This document shows positions 16,328 through 27,269 of a DNA stretch of 64,000 nt, piece by piece. Origin of the DNA: Urophycis tenuis (Eukaryota > Chordata > Actinopteri > Gadiformes > Phycidae); NCBI GenBank assembly GCA_036785325.1, contig JAXIVH010000006.1, positions 5,703,474 through 5,767,473 of the forward strand. The letters are read 5' to 3'. Within the stretch, counting starts at the first letter, position 1. Every line of letters starts with the position of its first letter. The translations under genes were made by a program, and so were the position numbers. Below the pieces are notes generated by a model that worked only from the letters and a program-made list of their open reading frames with translations, searched no databases and was not told where the DNA came from.

Positions 16328-19300
16328 ATGGTGAGTGGAGGATGAGCGCGCACTGCGGGAGCGAGCCTGGCGATGCAGCACATTTCCACCAACACTGACC
16401 AAACACCACAGGATTGACTCAGCTTCTCCAACAGCGCCTGTCTGTCTTTCTATCTGCCCGTCTTTCTGTCTGCCTATGTCTCTTTCCGTCTGTCTGTCTC
16501 TCTGTCCACCTGTCTGTCTGTCAGGAGTCTGGTCCTCAGGGAGAAGATGAGGAGGGAGGTGTGGCCATGGTGTTCTCCAGTGCTCCTGTCTACTGTATTT
16601 GCAGGAGACCCGACATCAACTGTTTCATGATGTAAGACAAACATCTGTATCCCCCCTTTAAAAACATCTGTATCGCAATTTTATATAGCTCCACTTTTAC
16701 CTGTGTATCATCACCTGTAACACATCTGCATCCTCACTGTATCCCGTCCTATAAATCATCTATATCTCCATCTTTAAAAAAACATCTGTATTCCCACCCT
16801 TAAAACACCTGTAACACTTTTATGTATTATCCATTGTCCATTATTCACTATTCGTATCCACTTATCTACCTCACCAACTTTATTTAAGCTGCCACTTATT
16901 TGATTTGATTTGTTATTGTTTATTGTTATTGTTTTTCATTTATTTATTTTTATTATGCAAAGTTGAGTTCACCCAAGCTACAAGAATTTCACTGCTGGTA
17001 ATGATGTACGTTTCTATCTAGTATGTGACAATAAACTTGAAAACTTGAAAACTTGAAAATCTCTGTATCACCTTCAACTTCTGGAACCTCACATTTAAAA
17101 CACTTGTGGCCCCATCTTTAAGGCATCTGTATTTCCACCTTTCAAACATCTGTCTCCACTTTTAAACATCTATTCACTCTTGACTCATCTGTATCACCAC
17201 CTTTAAAACATCGGTCTCACCTTCTGTATCATCACATTTAACACATCTGTGTCATCGCCTTTAAAACATCTGTCACACCTTCTGTATCATCACATTAAAC
17301 ACATCTGTGTCATCACATTTAACTCATTTGTATCAGCACCTTTAAAACATCTGCATCATCCCATCTAACTCATCTGTATCCGCACCTGTAAAACACCTGC
17401 ATCATCACATTTAACTCATCGACGTCACCATTAAAGAACATGAATCCTCACCTGCGAAACACCTTCATCACCCTGTTTGAAACATCTGCACAACGTCATG
17501 CCTGCCTGTCTGTGTGCTGCCTGTCTGTCCACCAGTGGCTGTGAGAGCTGTAATGAATGGTTCCACGGGGAGTGTGTTGGTGTCTCCGAAAAAACAGCCA
17601 AGACAATCACCGTGTGGTTCTGCCAGCGCTGCCAAGGTTGGGTTCCCCTTCTACTACAGCTGCTAGTCGTGTATTACTACTACAGCTACTAGTCATGTAT
17701 TACTACTACAGCTGCTAGTCATGTATTACTACTACAGCTACTAGTCGTGTATTACTACTACAGCTGCTAGTCATTACTACTACAGCTACTAGTCGTATAT
17801 TACTACTACAGCTACTAGTCGTATATTACTACTACAGCTGCTAGTTGTGTATTATTACTATAGCTGCTAGTCGTGTATTACTACTACAGCTACTAGTCAT
17901 GTATTACTACTACAGCTACTAGTCGTGTATTACTACTACAGCTACTAGTCATGTATTACTACTACAGCTACTAGTCATGTATTACTACTACATCTACTAG
18001 TCGTGTATTATTACTACAGCTACTAGTCGTGTATTACTACTTTAGTCATGTATTACTACAGCTACTAGTCATGTATTACTACTACAGCTACTAGTCGTGT
18101 ATTACTACTACAGCTACTAGTCATGTATTACTACTACAGCTACTAGTCGTGTATTATTACTACAGCTACTAGTCGTGTATTACTACTACAGCTACTAGTT
18201 GTGTATTAATACTACAGTTACTAGTCATGTATTACTACAGCTACTAGTTGTGTATTATTACTACAGCTACTAGTCGTGTATTATTACTACAGCTACTTGT
18301 CGTGTATTACTACTACAGCTACTAGTCGTGTATTATTACTACAGCTACTAGTCGTGTATTACTACTACAGCTACTAGTCGTGTATTACTACTACAGCTAC
18401 TATTCATGTATTACTACTACAGCTACTAGTCGTGTATTACTACTACAGCTACTAGTCATGTATTACTACTACAGCTACTAGTCGTGTATTATTACTACAG
18501 CTACTAGTCATGTGTTACTACTACAGCTACTAGTTGTGTATTATTACTACAGCTACTAGTCGTGTATTACTACTACAGCTACTAGTCATGTATTACTACT
18601 ACAGCTGCTAGTCGTGTATTACTACTGAGGATACTGCCCAGGAAGTCCAAGAATCATTTGAGTAGATATCATTCATCACATAAGCAAACTTCTTAAAGTT
18701 TGCTTATGTTTGTCTATGTCTGTGAGCCGAGAGCTGTCCCCCTATGGGCAGGGGGAGGGGCCGAGGAGTGGTCCAGGCTAGTGGAGGAAGCAGGAAGGAT
18801 TTCACTGGGTGGGAAGTACTGTTCACCTTAACGTAGAGTGAAAGTATAAATGCAGAGAGCTCTGCTTCGACATAGATGTTCACAAACGTTCTGCATGCAG
18901 AACTGTAAAATAAACATGTGAGTTGATTATTTATAATAGTATTGTCCTAGTAATGCCTGTTGTTATTAATTCCAATGATAACCCTGGCTAGCACTGGTTT
19001 TAGCATTGTTAATGGTAGCCCAGAATAGAACTGTTATTAGCATTGCTAATGATAGCCCAGGCTAAAACTGCTATTAGCATTGCAAATCATAGCCCAGGCT
19101 AAAACTGTTATTAGCATTACTAATGATAGCCAAGGCTAGAACTGTTATTAGCATTGCTAATGATAGCCCACGCTAAAACTGTTGTTAGCATTGCTAATGA
19201 TAGCCCAGGCTAGAACTGTTGTTAGCATTGCTGATGATAGCCCAGGCTAAAACAGCTATTAGCTTTGCTAATGATAGCCCAGGCTAAAACTGTTATTAGC

Positions 19301-22300
19301 ATTGCTAATGATAGCCCAGGCTAAAACTGCTATTAGCATTGCAAATGATAGCCCAGCCTAAAACTGTTAATAGCATTGCTCATGATAGCCAAGGCTAGAA
19401 CTGTTATTAGCATTGCTAATGATAGCCAAGGCTAGAACTGTTATTAGCATTGCTAATGATAGCCCAGGCTAAAACTGTTGTTAGCATTGCTAATGATAGC
19501 CCAGGCTAAAACTGTTATTAGCATTGCTGATGATAGCCCAGGCTAAAACAGCTATTAGCATTGCTAATGATAGCCCAGGATAAAACTGTTAGTAGCATTG
19601 CTAATGATAGCCCAGGCTAAAACTGTTATTAGCATTGCTGATGATAGCCCAGGCTAAAACAGCTATTAGCATTGTTAATAATAGCCCAGGCTAAAACTGT
19701 TAGTAGCATTGCTAATGATAGCCCAGGCTAGCCCCGGTGCTGTCTGTGTTTCAGGTGACGATGGTTCGCTGGAGATCAAGTTTCGCCAGAAGAAGCTAAG
19801 GGAGGATCCGGAACACAGCTCCGCCCCTAGGGTGGACAGGAGGCGTGGCTCACAGGTGAACTTTGGCTCTCAAAATGATGTCAGGTGTCTATGTATGTAT
19901 ACGCCCATCCCTGCAGGGTGGTGACAGTCTTCCTCGCTGTGCTCCAGGTGAAGCGCTCGGCTCGGATGTGTGGCGAGTGTGAGGCGTGCCTGAGGACAGA
20001 GGACTGCTCCCTCTGTGACTTCTGTAAAGACATGAAGAAGTTTGGCGGCCCCAACCGCATCCGGCAGAAGTGTCGCCTCAGGCAGTGTGAGGTCCGGGCT
20101 CGGGTGAGGGCCCCTTAGCCAGGAACATGTTGTGTGATGGCCCCTTAGCCAGGAACATCTTACATGAGGGCCCCTTAGCCAAGAACATGTTGCATGAGGG
20201 CCCCTTAGCCTGGAACATGTTGCATGAGGGCCCCTTAGCCAGGAACATGTTGTGTGACTGCCCCTTAGCCAGGAACATGTTGCATGAGGGCCCCTTAGCC
20301 AGGAACATGTTGTGTGAGGGCCCCTTAGCCAGGAACATGTTGTGTGACTGCCCCTTAGCCAGGAACATGTTGTGTGAGGGCCCCTTAGCCAGGAACATCT
20401 TACATGAGGGCCCCTTAGCCAGGAACATGTTGCATGAGGGCCCCTTAGCCAGGAACATGTTGCATGAGGGCCCCTTAGCCAGGAACATGTTGTGTGACTG
20501 CCCCTTAGCCAGGAACATCTTACATGAGGGCCCCTTAGCCAAGAATATGTTGCATGAGGGCCCCTTACCCAGGAACATGTTGCGTTAGGGCCCCTTAGCC
20601 AGGAACATGTTGCATGAGGGCCCCTTAGCCAGGAACATGTTGCGTTAGGGCCCCTTAGCCAGGAACATGTTGCATGAGGGCCCCTTAGCCAGGAACATGT
20701 TGCATGAGGGCCCCTTAGCCAGGAACATGTTGTGTGACTGCCCCTTAGCCAGGAACATCTTACATGAGGGCCCCTTAGCCAAGAATATGTTGCATGAGGG
20801 CCCCTTACCCAGGAACATGTTGCGTTAGGGCCCCTTAGCCAGGAACATGTTGCATGAGGGCCCCTTAGCCAGGAACATGTTGTGTGAGGGCCCCTTAGCC
20901 AGGAACATGTTGTGTGAGGGCCCCTTAGCCAGGAACATGTTGTGTGACTGCCCCTTAGCCAGGAACATGTTGCATGAGGGCCCCTTAGCCAGGAACATGT
21001 TGTGTGAGGGCCCCTTAGCCAGGAACATGTTGTGTGACTGCCCCTTAGCCAGGAACATGTTGTGTGAGGGCCCCTTAGCCAGGAACATGTTGCGTTAGGG
21101 CCCCTTAGCCAGGAACATGTTGTGTGAGGGCCCCTTAGCCAGGAACATGTTGCGTTAGGGCCCCTTAGCCAGGAACATGTTGTGTGACTGCCCCTTAGCC
21201 AGGAACATGTTGTGTGAGGGCCCCTTAGCCAGGAACATGTTGCATGAGGGCCCCTTAGCCAGGAACATGTTGTGTGAGGGCCCCTTAGCCAGGAACATGT
21301 TGCATGAGGGCCCCTTAGCCAGGAACATGTTGCATGAGGGCCCCTTAGCCAGGAACATGTTGTGTGAGGGCCCCTTAGCCAGGAACATGTTGCGTTAGGG
21401 CCCCTTAGCCAGGAACATGTTGTGTGAGGGCCCCTTAGCCAGGAACATGTTGTGTGAGGGCCCCTTAGCCAGGAACATGTTGCGTTAGGGCCCCTTAGCC
21501 AGGAACATGTTGTGTGAGGGCCCCTTAGCCAGGAACATGTTGTGTGACTGCCCCTTAGCCAGGAACATGTTGCATGAGGGCCCCTTAGCCAGGAACATGT
21601 TGTGTGACTGCCCCTTAGCCAGGAACATGTTGCATGAGGGCCCCTTAGCCAGGAACATGTTGTGTGAGGGCCCCTTAGCCAGGAACATGTTGTGTGAGGG
21701 CCCCTTAGCCAGGAACATGTTGTGTGAGGGCCCCTTACCCAGGAACATGTTGCGTTAGGGCCCCTTAGCCAGGAACATGTTGCATGAGGGCCCCTTAGCC
21801 AGGAACATGTTGTGTGAGGGCCCCTTAGCCAGGAACATGTTGTGTGAGGGCCCCTTAGCCAAGAACATGTTGTGTGAGGGCCCCGTTAGTGATGTTGTTT
21901 ATATTGCTGTTATTGCATTTCATGTTGTTCTTGTTTATAATGTTGTTGTTGTTTATGATGTTGTTGTTGTTGTTGAGCAGAAGATGCTGCGTGTGAAGGA
22001 TGAAGAGATTGGAGGTGGAGGACGGGGGCGGGGCCTCCAGCGGAAGGGGGTGGGGCATCTGTCAGAAGACGATGATGGATTCAGTGAGAGCGAATTGGAG
22101 CTCTACCAGCAGTACCAGGCTGCTGGCTACAACCACCTGGTGTGTGTGTGTGTGTGTCCGTATGTTGGTGTGCCGGTTGGTTAGTGCTTTTCCGTGCATA
22201 CATGTATGTTTATAGATATGTACATATATTGATGTTTATAGATATGTACATATATTGATGTTTATAGATATGTACATATATATGTATGTTTATAGATATA

Positions 22301-22448
22301 TTCTCCTCAGGTATGGCAGAGTGAGGAAGAGGAAGATGGTGAGTCAGACCCTGCCACAACCAAGAGGAAGACGGCCGTCAGAGTGAAACACGTCAAGAGG
22401 AGAGAGAGGAAGACAGACCGGAAGGTAACACACACATATACACACACC

Positions 22449-22519
<71 letters not shown>

Positions 22520-25342
22520 ACACACACACACACACCAACACACACACACACACACACACACATACACACACACACACACTAACACACACATACACACACC
22601 ATCACACGCACGCACTTGCACACATGCAGATTTGTCTATATTTTCTTTGATCTCCTCTTCTCTCTCTCCTCTCTTTCCTCCGCTATCTCCTCTGCTCCTC
22701 TCCTCTCTCCTCTTCTCTCCTCTTCTCTCTCCTCTCCTCTCCCCTCTCCCGCTCTCCTCCCTCCAGAAGTCTCTCTCTGAGTCCAAGCCTCGCCGCCACA
22801 AACCCAAGCAGCGGCACCGCGAGCGCGTTCGCCTCAGCGAGAGAGGAGAGCGAGGGGGAGAGCGAGGCGGAGGGGACGGGGCCCAGCAGGTGTCGGGGGG
22901 CGACCACCAGTGCTTGGGTCCCGGCTGTGTGGAGTCAGCGAGAAGTGGCTCCAAGTACTGCTCAGAGGACTGTGGCATGAAGTTAGCAGCCAAGTGAGTC
23001 GTCTTGGTGCTCCTGTGGAGTGCGGCTCTACAGGAGCGCTCTGCAGGACCGTAGTGTGGCTGTAGTGTGACTGTCTACATGCTGCGAACTGCAAACTGCA
23101 AATAGTTTGGGCGGTTGTTGTTGGTGGCTACACGCTAAATCTAAGCGATCCCAGGGACCTGAAGATAATTGATAACATAACAAATACATATGGCCTCTTC
23201 CTCCCTCTGTCTCTCTCCCTCATTGTCTCCCTCTCTCCCCCTCTCTCTCTCCCCCTCTTTCACCCTCCCACTACCTCATTCTCTTTCTCTCCCTCTCTGT
23301 CATTCTCTCTCACTTTCTCTCCCACTCTCCTTCACCCTCTCTCTCCCTCTCTCTCTTCCCTCCCTCTCTCCCTCTCCCTCATTATCTCTCTTTCTCTTTA
23401 TCCCCTCCCTCTCTCTCCCTCTCTCCCTCCCTCCCCAGTCGTATCTATGAGATCCTGCCCCAGCGTATCCAGCAGTGGCAGCAGGGTCCGTGTGTGGCAG
23501 AGGAGCGTGGCAGGAAGCAGCTGGAGCGAATCAGACGAGAGCAGCAGCAGGCCAGGCTCCGCCTCTCCCAGATGGAGCGCCGCTTCCTGGAGCTGGAGGA
23601 GGTCATCGCCATGGCCAAGAGACAGCTGGTCCAGCAGGACGAGGAGGTGTCCTACTGCCCTGCCGTCCATATTGTCCCCCTGCTGTCCTGCTGATGTCTC
23701 ACCGCTGCTGTTCCTGTGGTCAGGTTGCCGAGGGCGATGGAGACGACACAGACCTCCAGATCTTCTGTGTGTCCTGCAGTCACCCCGTCCACCCCAAGGT
23801 GGCGCTGAGACACATGGAGCGATGCTACGCTAAGGTACCAACACAAGGAGAGATACTAGGTTATGGTGACCAGACTTCCCCGGTTCCCGGGGACAGTCCC
23901 CGTTTTCAGTGACCTGTCCCCGGAAATGTCCCCAGTTTTCACTGTTACTGAAAGATCCAAAATTGGAATAAAGGAAAAAATGAAAAAACGAAAATGTTGA
24001 CCAAAAGACATGTAGTTGCGCACCGTAGACTACTGCTCGTACAGCCAGAGGCTAAAGCCAGCCAGAACAAGCCCCGATCAGAGTAGAATGCTCTAGAATG
24101 CTAGCTGCACAGTAGAACTATCTTCTTCCCTTTGCGAGAGGCTACAGGTAGCCTAACTACGCTGTACTTTCATGGCATTCGTGCATCTATTCAGCCAGCT
24201 ATTGTGTAAACACAGCAGGAATGTCATTGATTGAATACGATTGGCGAACCAAAGGTGGTCTTGTAAGTGTTACTGTTTATCATGCTGTATGTTATGTTAT
24301 TTAAAGTTGAATTTATATGTGTATTATCTACGATGTGTGTGTATGATCACAGATCTGTTTGTTTGACAGACACAGCTATTGCTAACATTATTCCCAGCAA
24401 TGAACAGCTATTTATAGACTAGACAGCAAACAATTTTATTAGGATGACATTTCAATGTCACGCTAGCTCCTTAGAGGTTGTTGACAACTTGTCAACAACT
24501 TCATTGAATAAAACCACGAGAAACTTATACTAAACTAGTCATCACGAACTTGTGCCAGCCTGTCAGTGTCAGTGATGACCAGCAGTCTCTGGCTGGCTGA
24601 CTGGCTGCCTCAGCCAGCAAACAATGCGTGTGTTGATTAAAAAAAACACACAAAAAAAACGATTACAGCCTAGGCTACTCCCTTGCCATTCATTGAGTAG
24701 GTTGATTGCCCATTTCTCCTTGAACACGATAGTTCACCTGCTGTATTATATTAACATAACATACTTTTAAACTAACTGTCTTCAATGAATGCCCTGGGAG
24801 GCTGTGTTGAAGTGATTTGTAAGGACCTATGGGCCTACTGTAGGCTACAAGCAATATGTTGTGCTGCATAATACTGAACATGATAAAACAAATGGGAAGT
24901 CACTACTTCCCACACACATTTAGCAAAAACTGATTCAACGCCATTAAAACAATATATTTTCTAAAGCCATATAACCTGAAGTTGTCATTCAACTTTAAGT
25001 GTAGCATTTTCCATTTTAAAATCTTCCCCAAATCTCGTGAGAATCATATGGTGTAAGGAGGAGGCCTTAGTTTGGGTGAAGTGTCTGATACATGTTTTTT
25101 ACAGCTGATCTTAAGGATGTTCTTGATCTCAGCTAGAATTTACTACTTTAATCAGAGAAAAAAAAACATTATTAATCAATTCCTTTGCAATTTTGGATAG
25201 AGTGAGAGAAACTGCTTTTTGAATGGTAAGGGCAGTGTCCCCGTTTTAGTTTTTCTATGACAAAACACTACATGTTTGGAGGTTGTTAAACCGCTGAACA
25301 GAAAATGTCCCTGGATTTTGTCTGGTCACCTTAGCTAAGGTG

Positions 25343-25380
<38 letters not shown>

Positions 25381-26338
25381 AATAAGGTTCCAACACATGG
25401 AGAGATGCTATGCTAAGGTGCACACACACACACATATGCAAACACAATACTAATAATACCAATTTGTGTGTGTGTGTTGACAGTATGAGAGCCAGACATC
25501 GTTTGGTTCCATGTATCCAACACGTATTGAAGGGTAAGTGCATTATACTGCACATATATATCAATGTCTAGATCTATATCAATATCTAGATATAGATAGA
25601 TCTTTATGTGTGTGTGTGTGTGTGTGTGTGTGTTTTGCAGGGCCACCCGGTTGTTCTGTGATGTGTTCAACCCTCACAGTAAGACGTACTGTAAGAGACT
25701 GCAGGTCCTGTGTCCAGAACACTCCCGCGACCCCAAGGTACGAGACCTCTGCCTGCCCTGACTCCCAGTAGCACCGGTAGCGGGCTGTGGTTGTCCTGGT
25801 GTCCCGGTGGTACTAGCAGTGTGCGTGTGCTCCAGGTGTCGGTGGACGAGGTGTGTGGCTGTCCCCTGGTGAAGGACGTGTTCCAGCCTACCGGAGAGTT
25901 CTGCCGCGTCTCCAAGAGGAAATGCAACAAACACTACTGCTGGGAGAAGCTCAGACGGGCTGAGATCGACCTGGAGAGAGTCCGAGTGGTACTAACTTCT
26001 CAGTGTTGTTGGGACATTATTACAACATTATTACAACTAGATTTATCATGGTCTGCTAGTGTTGAAGTGCTAGTGTTGATAGTGTTTTACTAGTGTTTGT
26101 GATAGTGCTACATTAGTGTCGATAAGGTTGTCACAGTGTTTGTACTAGAGGTGATGGTGTTCTCATAGTGTTTTCTGGTTATCTCCTCTAGTGGTATAAG
26201 CTGGACGAGCTGTTTGAGCAGGAGAGGAATCTGAGGACAGCGATGACCAACAGAGCTGGACTGCTGGCGCTGATGCTGCACCAGACTATCCAACATGACC
26301 CCGTTACTACAGACCTACGTTCCACTAGAGACAGATAG
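16328..26338 (+). CDS. cxxc1: CXXC-type zinc finger protein 1 (CFP1)
   Basis: CFP1 is the DNA-reading subunit of the SETD1/COMPASS H3K4 methyltransferase; it binds unmethylated CpG and H3K4me3. Exons: 16328-16330 (ATG only), 16525-16631, 17536-17636, 19755-19855, 19948-20103, 21981-22139, 22311-22424, 22767-22993, 23439-23646, 23724-23834, 25484-25533, 25641-25737, 25836-25988, 26192-26338 (TAG). All phases close: 1734 bases, 577 residues (human about 656). Domains: PHD finger about 22-70 ('YCICRRPDINCFM', 'CESCNEWFHGEC'); CXXC finger about 107-150 ('CGECEAC', 'CDFC', 'KKFGG', 'RQKCRLRQC'); basic and acidic linkers; 'CLGPGC..YCSEDC' about 297-317; coiled coil about 340-390; C-terminal SET1-interaction region ('CVSCSHPV', 'TRLFCDVFNP', 'CNKHYCWEKLRRAE', 'LLALMLHQTIQHDP'). 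The linker between CXXC and coiled coil is shorter than in human. Start: ATG directly before a GTGAGT donor gives 'M-ESGPQGEDEEGG', matching the acidic N-terminus; an internal Met at residue 16 is the alternative. Confidence 0.93.
16640..17480. repeat. Degenerate AAACATCTGTATCATCACCTTT repeats
   Basis: Loose copies of 'AAACATCTGTATCATCACCTTT' fill cxxc1 intron 2, interrupted by the LINE tail at 16860-17060. Confidence 0.8.
16860..17060 (+). mobile_element. LINE 3' UTR with (ACTTGAA)n tail
   Basis: 'CTACAAGAATTTCACTGC' followed by 'GACAATAAACTTGAAA' and repeated 'ACTTGAA' is a common fish non-LTR 3' end. Only the tail is present. Confidence 0.6.
17650..18627. repeat. 26-base minisatellite in cxxc1 intron 3
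   Basis: About 37 copies of a 26-base unit built from 'ATTACTACTACAGCTACTAG' plus 'TCGTGT'. It starts within about 15 bases of the exon 3 donor at 17637. Each unit contains 'CTACTACAG', which resembles a 3' splice site. Confidence 0.95.
18628..18960 (+). mobile_element. Possible solo LTR or other insertion between two arrays
   Basis: This is the only non-repetitive stretch between two minisatellites. It carries a TATA-like 'AGTATAAATGCAGAGAGCTC' near 18845 and 'AATAAACATG' about 60 bases on, the spacing seen in LTR promoters with a polyadenylation signal. I did not find clear TG..CA ends or a target duplication. Confidence 0.3.
18985..19735. repeat. 37-base minisatellite in cxxc1 intron 3
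   Basis: About 20 copies of a 37-base unit containing 'GCTAATGATAGCCCAGGCTA' and 'AAACTGTTATTAGCATT'. The array ends about 20 bases before the acceptor of the 19755 exon, so it supplies part of the sequence upstream of that splice site. Confidence 0.93.
20104..21890. repeat. 30-base minisatellite starting at the cxxc1 exon 5 donor
   Basis: About 59 copies of a 30-base unit ('GTGAGGGCCCCTTAGCCAGG' plus 'AACATGTTGT') with no length change over 1.78 kb. The first unit begins at the 5' splice site itself (CGG|GTGAGG at 20104). Variants differ mainly in one 8-base segment (TGTGTGAG, TGCATGAG, TGCGTTAG, TGTGTGACT). A 240-base block at 20461-20700 recurs at 20701-20940. Long ORFs on both strands are by-products of the 30-base period. 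Confidence 0.97.
22436..22610. repeat. (CA)n microsatellite
   Basis: Begins about 10 bases after the exon 7 donor (22424|GTAACA) of cxxc1. CT-rich low-complexity DNA follows to the next acceptor at 22767. Confidence 0.95.
23180..23438. repeat. CT-rich low-complexity tract
   Basis: About 250 bases of CTCTCCCT-type sequence merging with the polypyrimidine tract of the cxxc1 exon 9 acceptor at 23439. Confidence 0.9.
23862..25333. mobile_element. 1.47-kb inverted-repeat DNA element in cxxc1 intron 10
   Basis: The left end is TATGGTGACCAGAC and the right end is the inverse of TAAGGTGACCAGAC: 13 of 14 bases match. Flanks are similar but not identical (TACTAGGT left, GCTAAGGT right). No transposase frame is visible, so it is a non-autonomous or decayed DNA transposon. 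It is inserted into a duplicated copy of the preceding exon's 3' end. Confidence 0.7.
25334..25440. repeat. (CA)n and duplicated exon 10 edge
   Basis: 'ACATGGAGAGATGCTATGCT' then 'AAGGTG' at 25396-25421 repeats the end of cxxc1 exon 10 and its donor ('ACATGGAGCGATGCTACGCT', then AAG|GTACCA). A more diverged partial copy with the element inserted in it lies at 23838-23861 plus 25334-25341. Confidence 0.8.
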
Positions 26339-26760
26339 ACCTACCGTCCACCTGAAACCACTTGAGATTTACATGAGCCAGTTAGACCTATGATCTACAA
26401 AAGACAGCTAGACCTATGTTCCACTAGAGACAGAGACCAATGATCCACTAAAGACAACTAGACCTATGTTGCACTAGAGACAGATAGGCCAATGTTCCAC
26501 TAGAGACAGATAGACCTATGTTCCACTAGAGACAGAGACCAATTATCCACTAAAGACAGCTAGACCTATGTTCCACTAGAGACAGAGACCAATGATCCAC
26601 TAAAGACAGCTAGACCTATGTTCCACTAGAGACAGAGACCAATGATCCACTAAAGACAGCTAGACCTATGTTCCACAAGAGACAGAGACCAATGATCCAC
26701 TACAGACAGCTAGACCTATGGTCCACTAGAGACCAATAGACCTATGTTCCAGAGACAGAC
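26311..26760. repeat. Minisatellite growing from the cxxc1 stop codon region
   Basis: The last coding bases, 'GACCTACGTTCCACTAGAGA' then CAGATAG, recur as 'GACCTATGTTCCACTAGAGA' alternating with 'CCAATGATCCACTAAAGACA', about nine times in the 3' UTR. Confidence 0.9.
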
Positions 26761-27244
26761 ATACAGGTAGAAAGAAAGACAGACTGTATGGGGTTAGGGT
26801 TAGTCATTTGTATTTAATGTAGTTTTTAACACAGTTTTAGCAGTATTGCATACAGTTTACATAGTTTTACATGTTTGTATGTATGTATGTATGTGTGGAT
26901 GTATGTGTGTGTATATATATGTATGTATGTATGTATGTGTGTGTATGTATGGTTACCTTATGGAAAACCATACATGGCGGTTCACCTCATCTCGTCCAAA
27001 ATAGTTGCCATAGAAACATGTCTCGTTTCCCTGACAACAAACATGTTTGTGTCCTCTTTGTATACCTCTTTGTGTACATCATGTTGTATTTAACAGCTCA
27101 CTTTACATACAACATTACACTGACCTTGTTTGGTGATATGTCATGTTTTTTTTATACATTATATTGATTTGTTCGGTGATGAGTCATGTTTTTTTTCATA
27201 CATTATATTGATTTGTTTGGTGATATTCCATATTATGTTCTCTT

Positions 27245-27250
27245 ATTAAA
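27245..27250 (+). terminator. cxxc1: Likely polyadenylation signal of cxxc1
   Basis: ATTAAA, a common variant signal, about 900 bases past the stop, after (GTAT)n at 26875-26945. Confidence 0.4.
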
Positions 27251-27269
27251 GTTGGCAAAATTTTATCAG

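Noticed and set aside
20078..21800. Long ORFs on both strands with 10-residue repeats (for example 'GPLARNMLCE' and 'MFLAKGPSCN')
   Set aside because: They are by-products of a stop-poor 30-base tandem unit inside a cxxc1 intron; both strands are open equally and the flanking exons splice across it.
20104..21890. CRISPR-like direct repeats
   Set aside because: Units are contiguous with no spacers, and the sequence is a eukaryotic intron.
25331..25771. (CA)n-derived ORFs across cxxc1 introns 10-12
   Set aside because: Shadows of the microsatellite; the true exons are 25484-25533 and 25641-25737.
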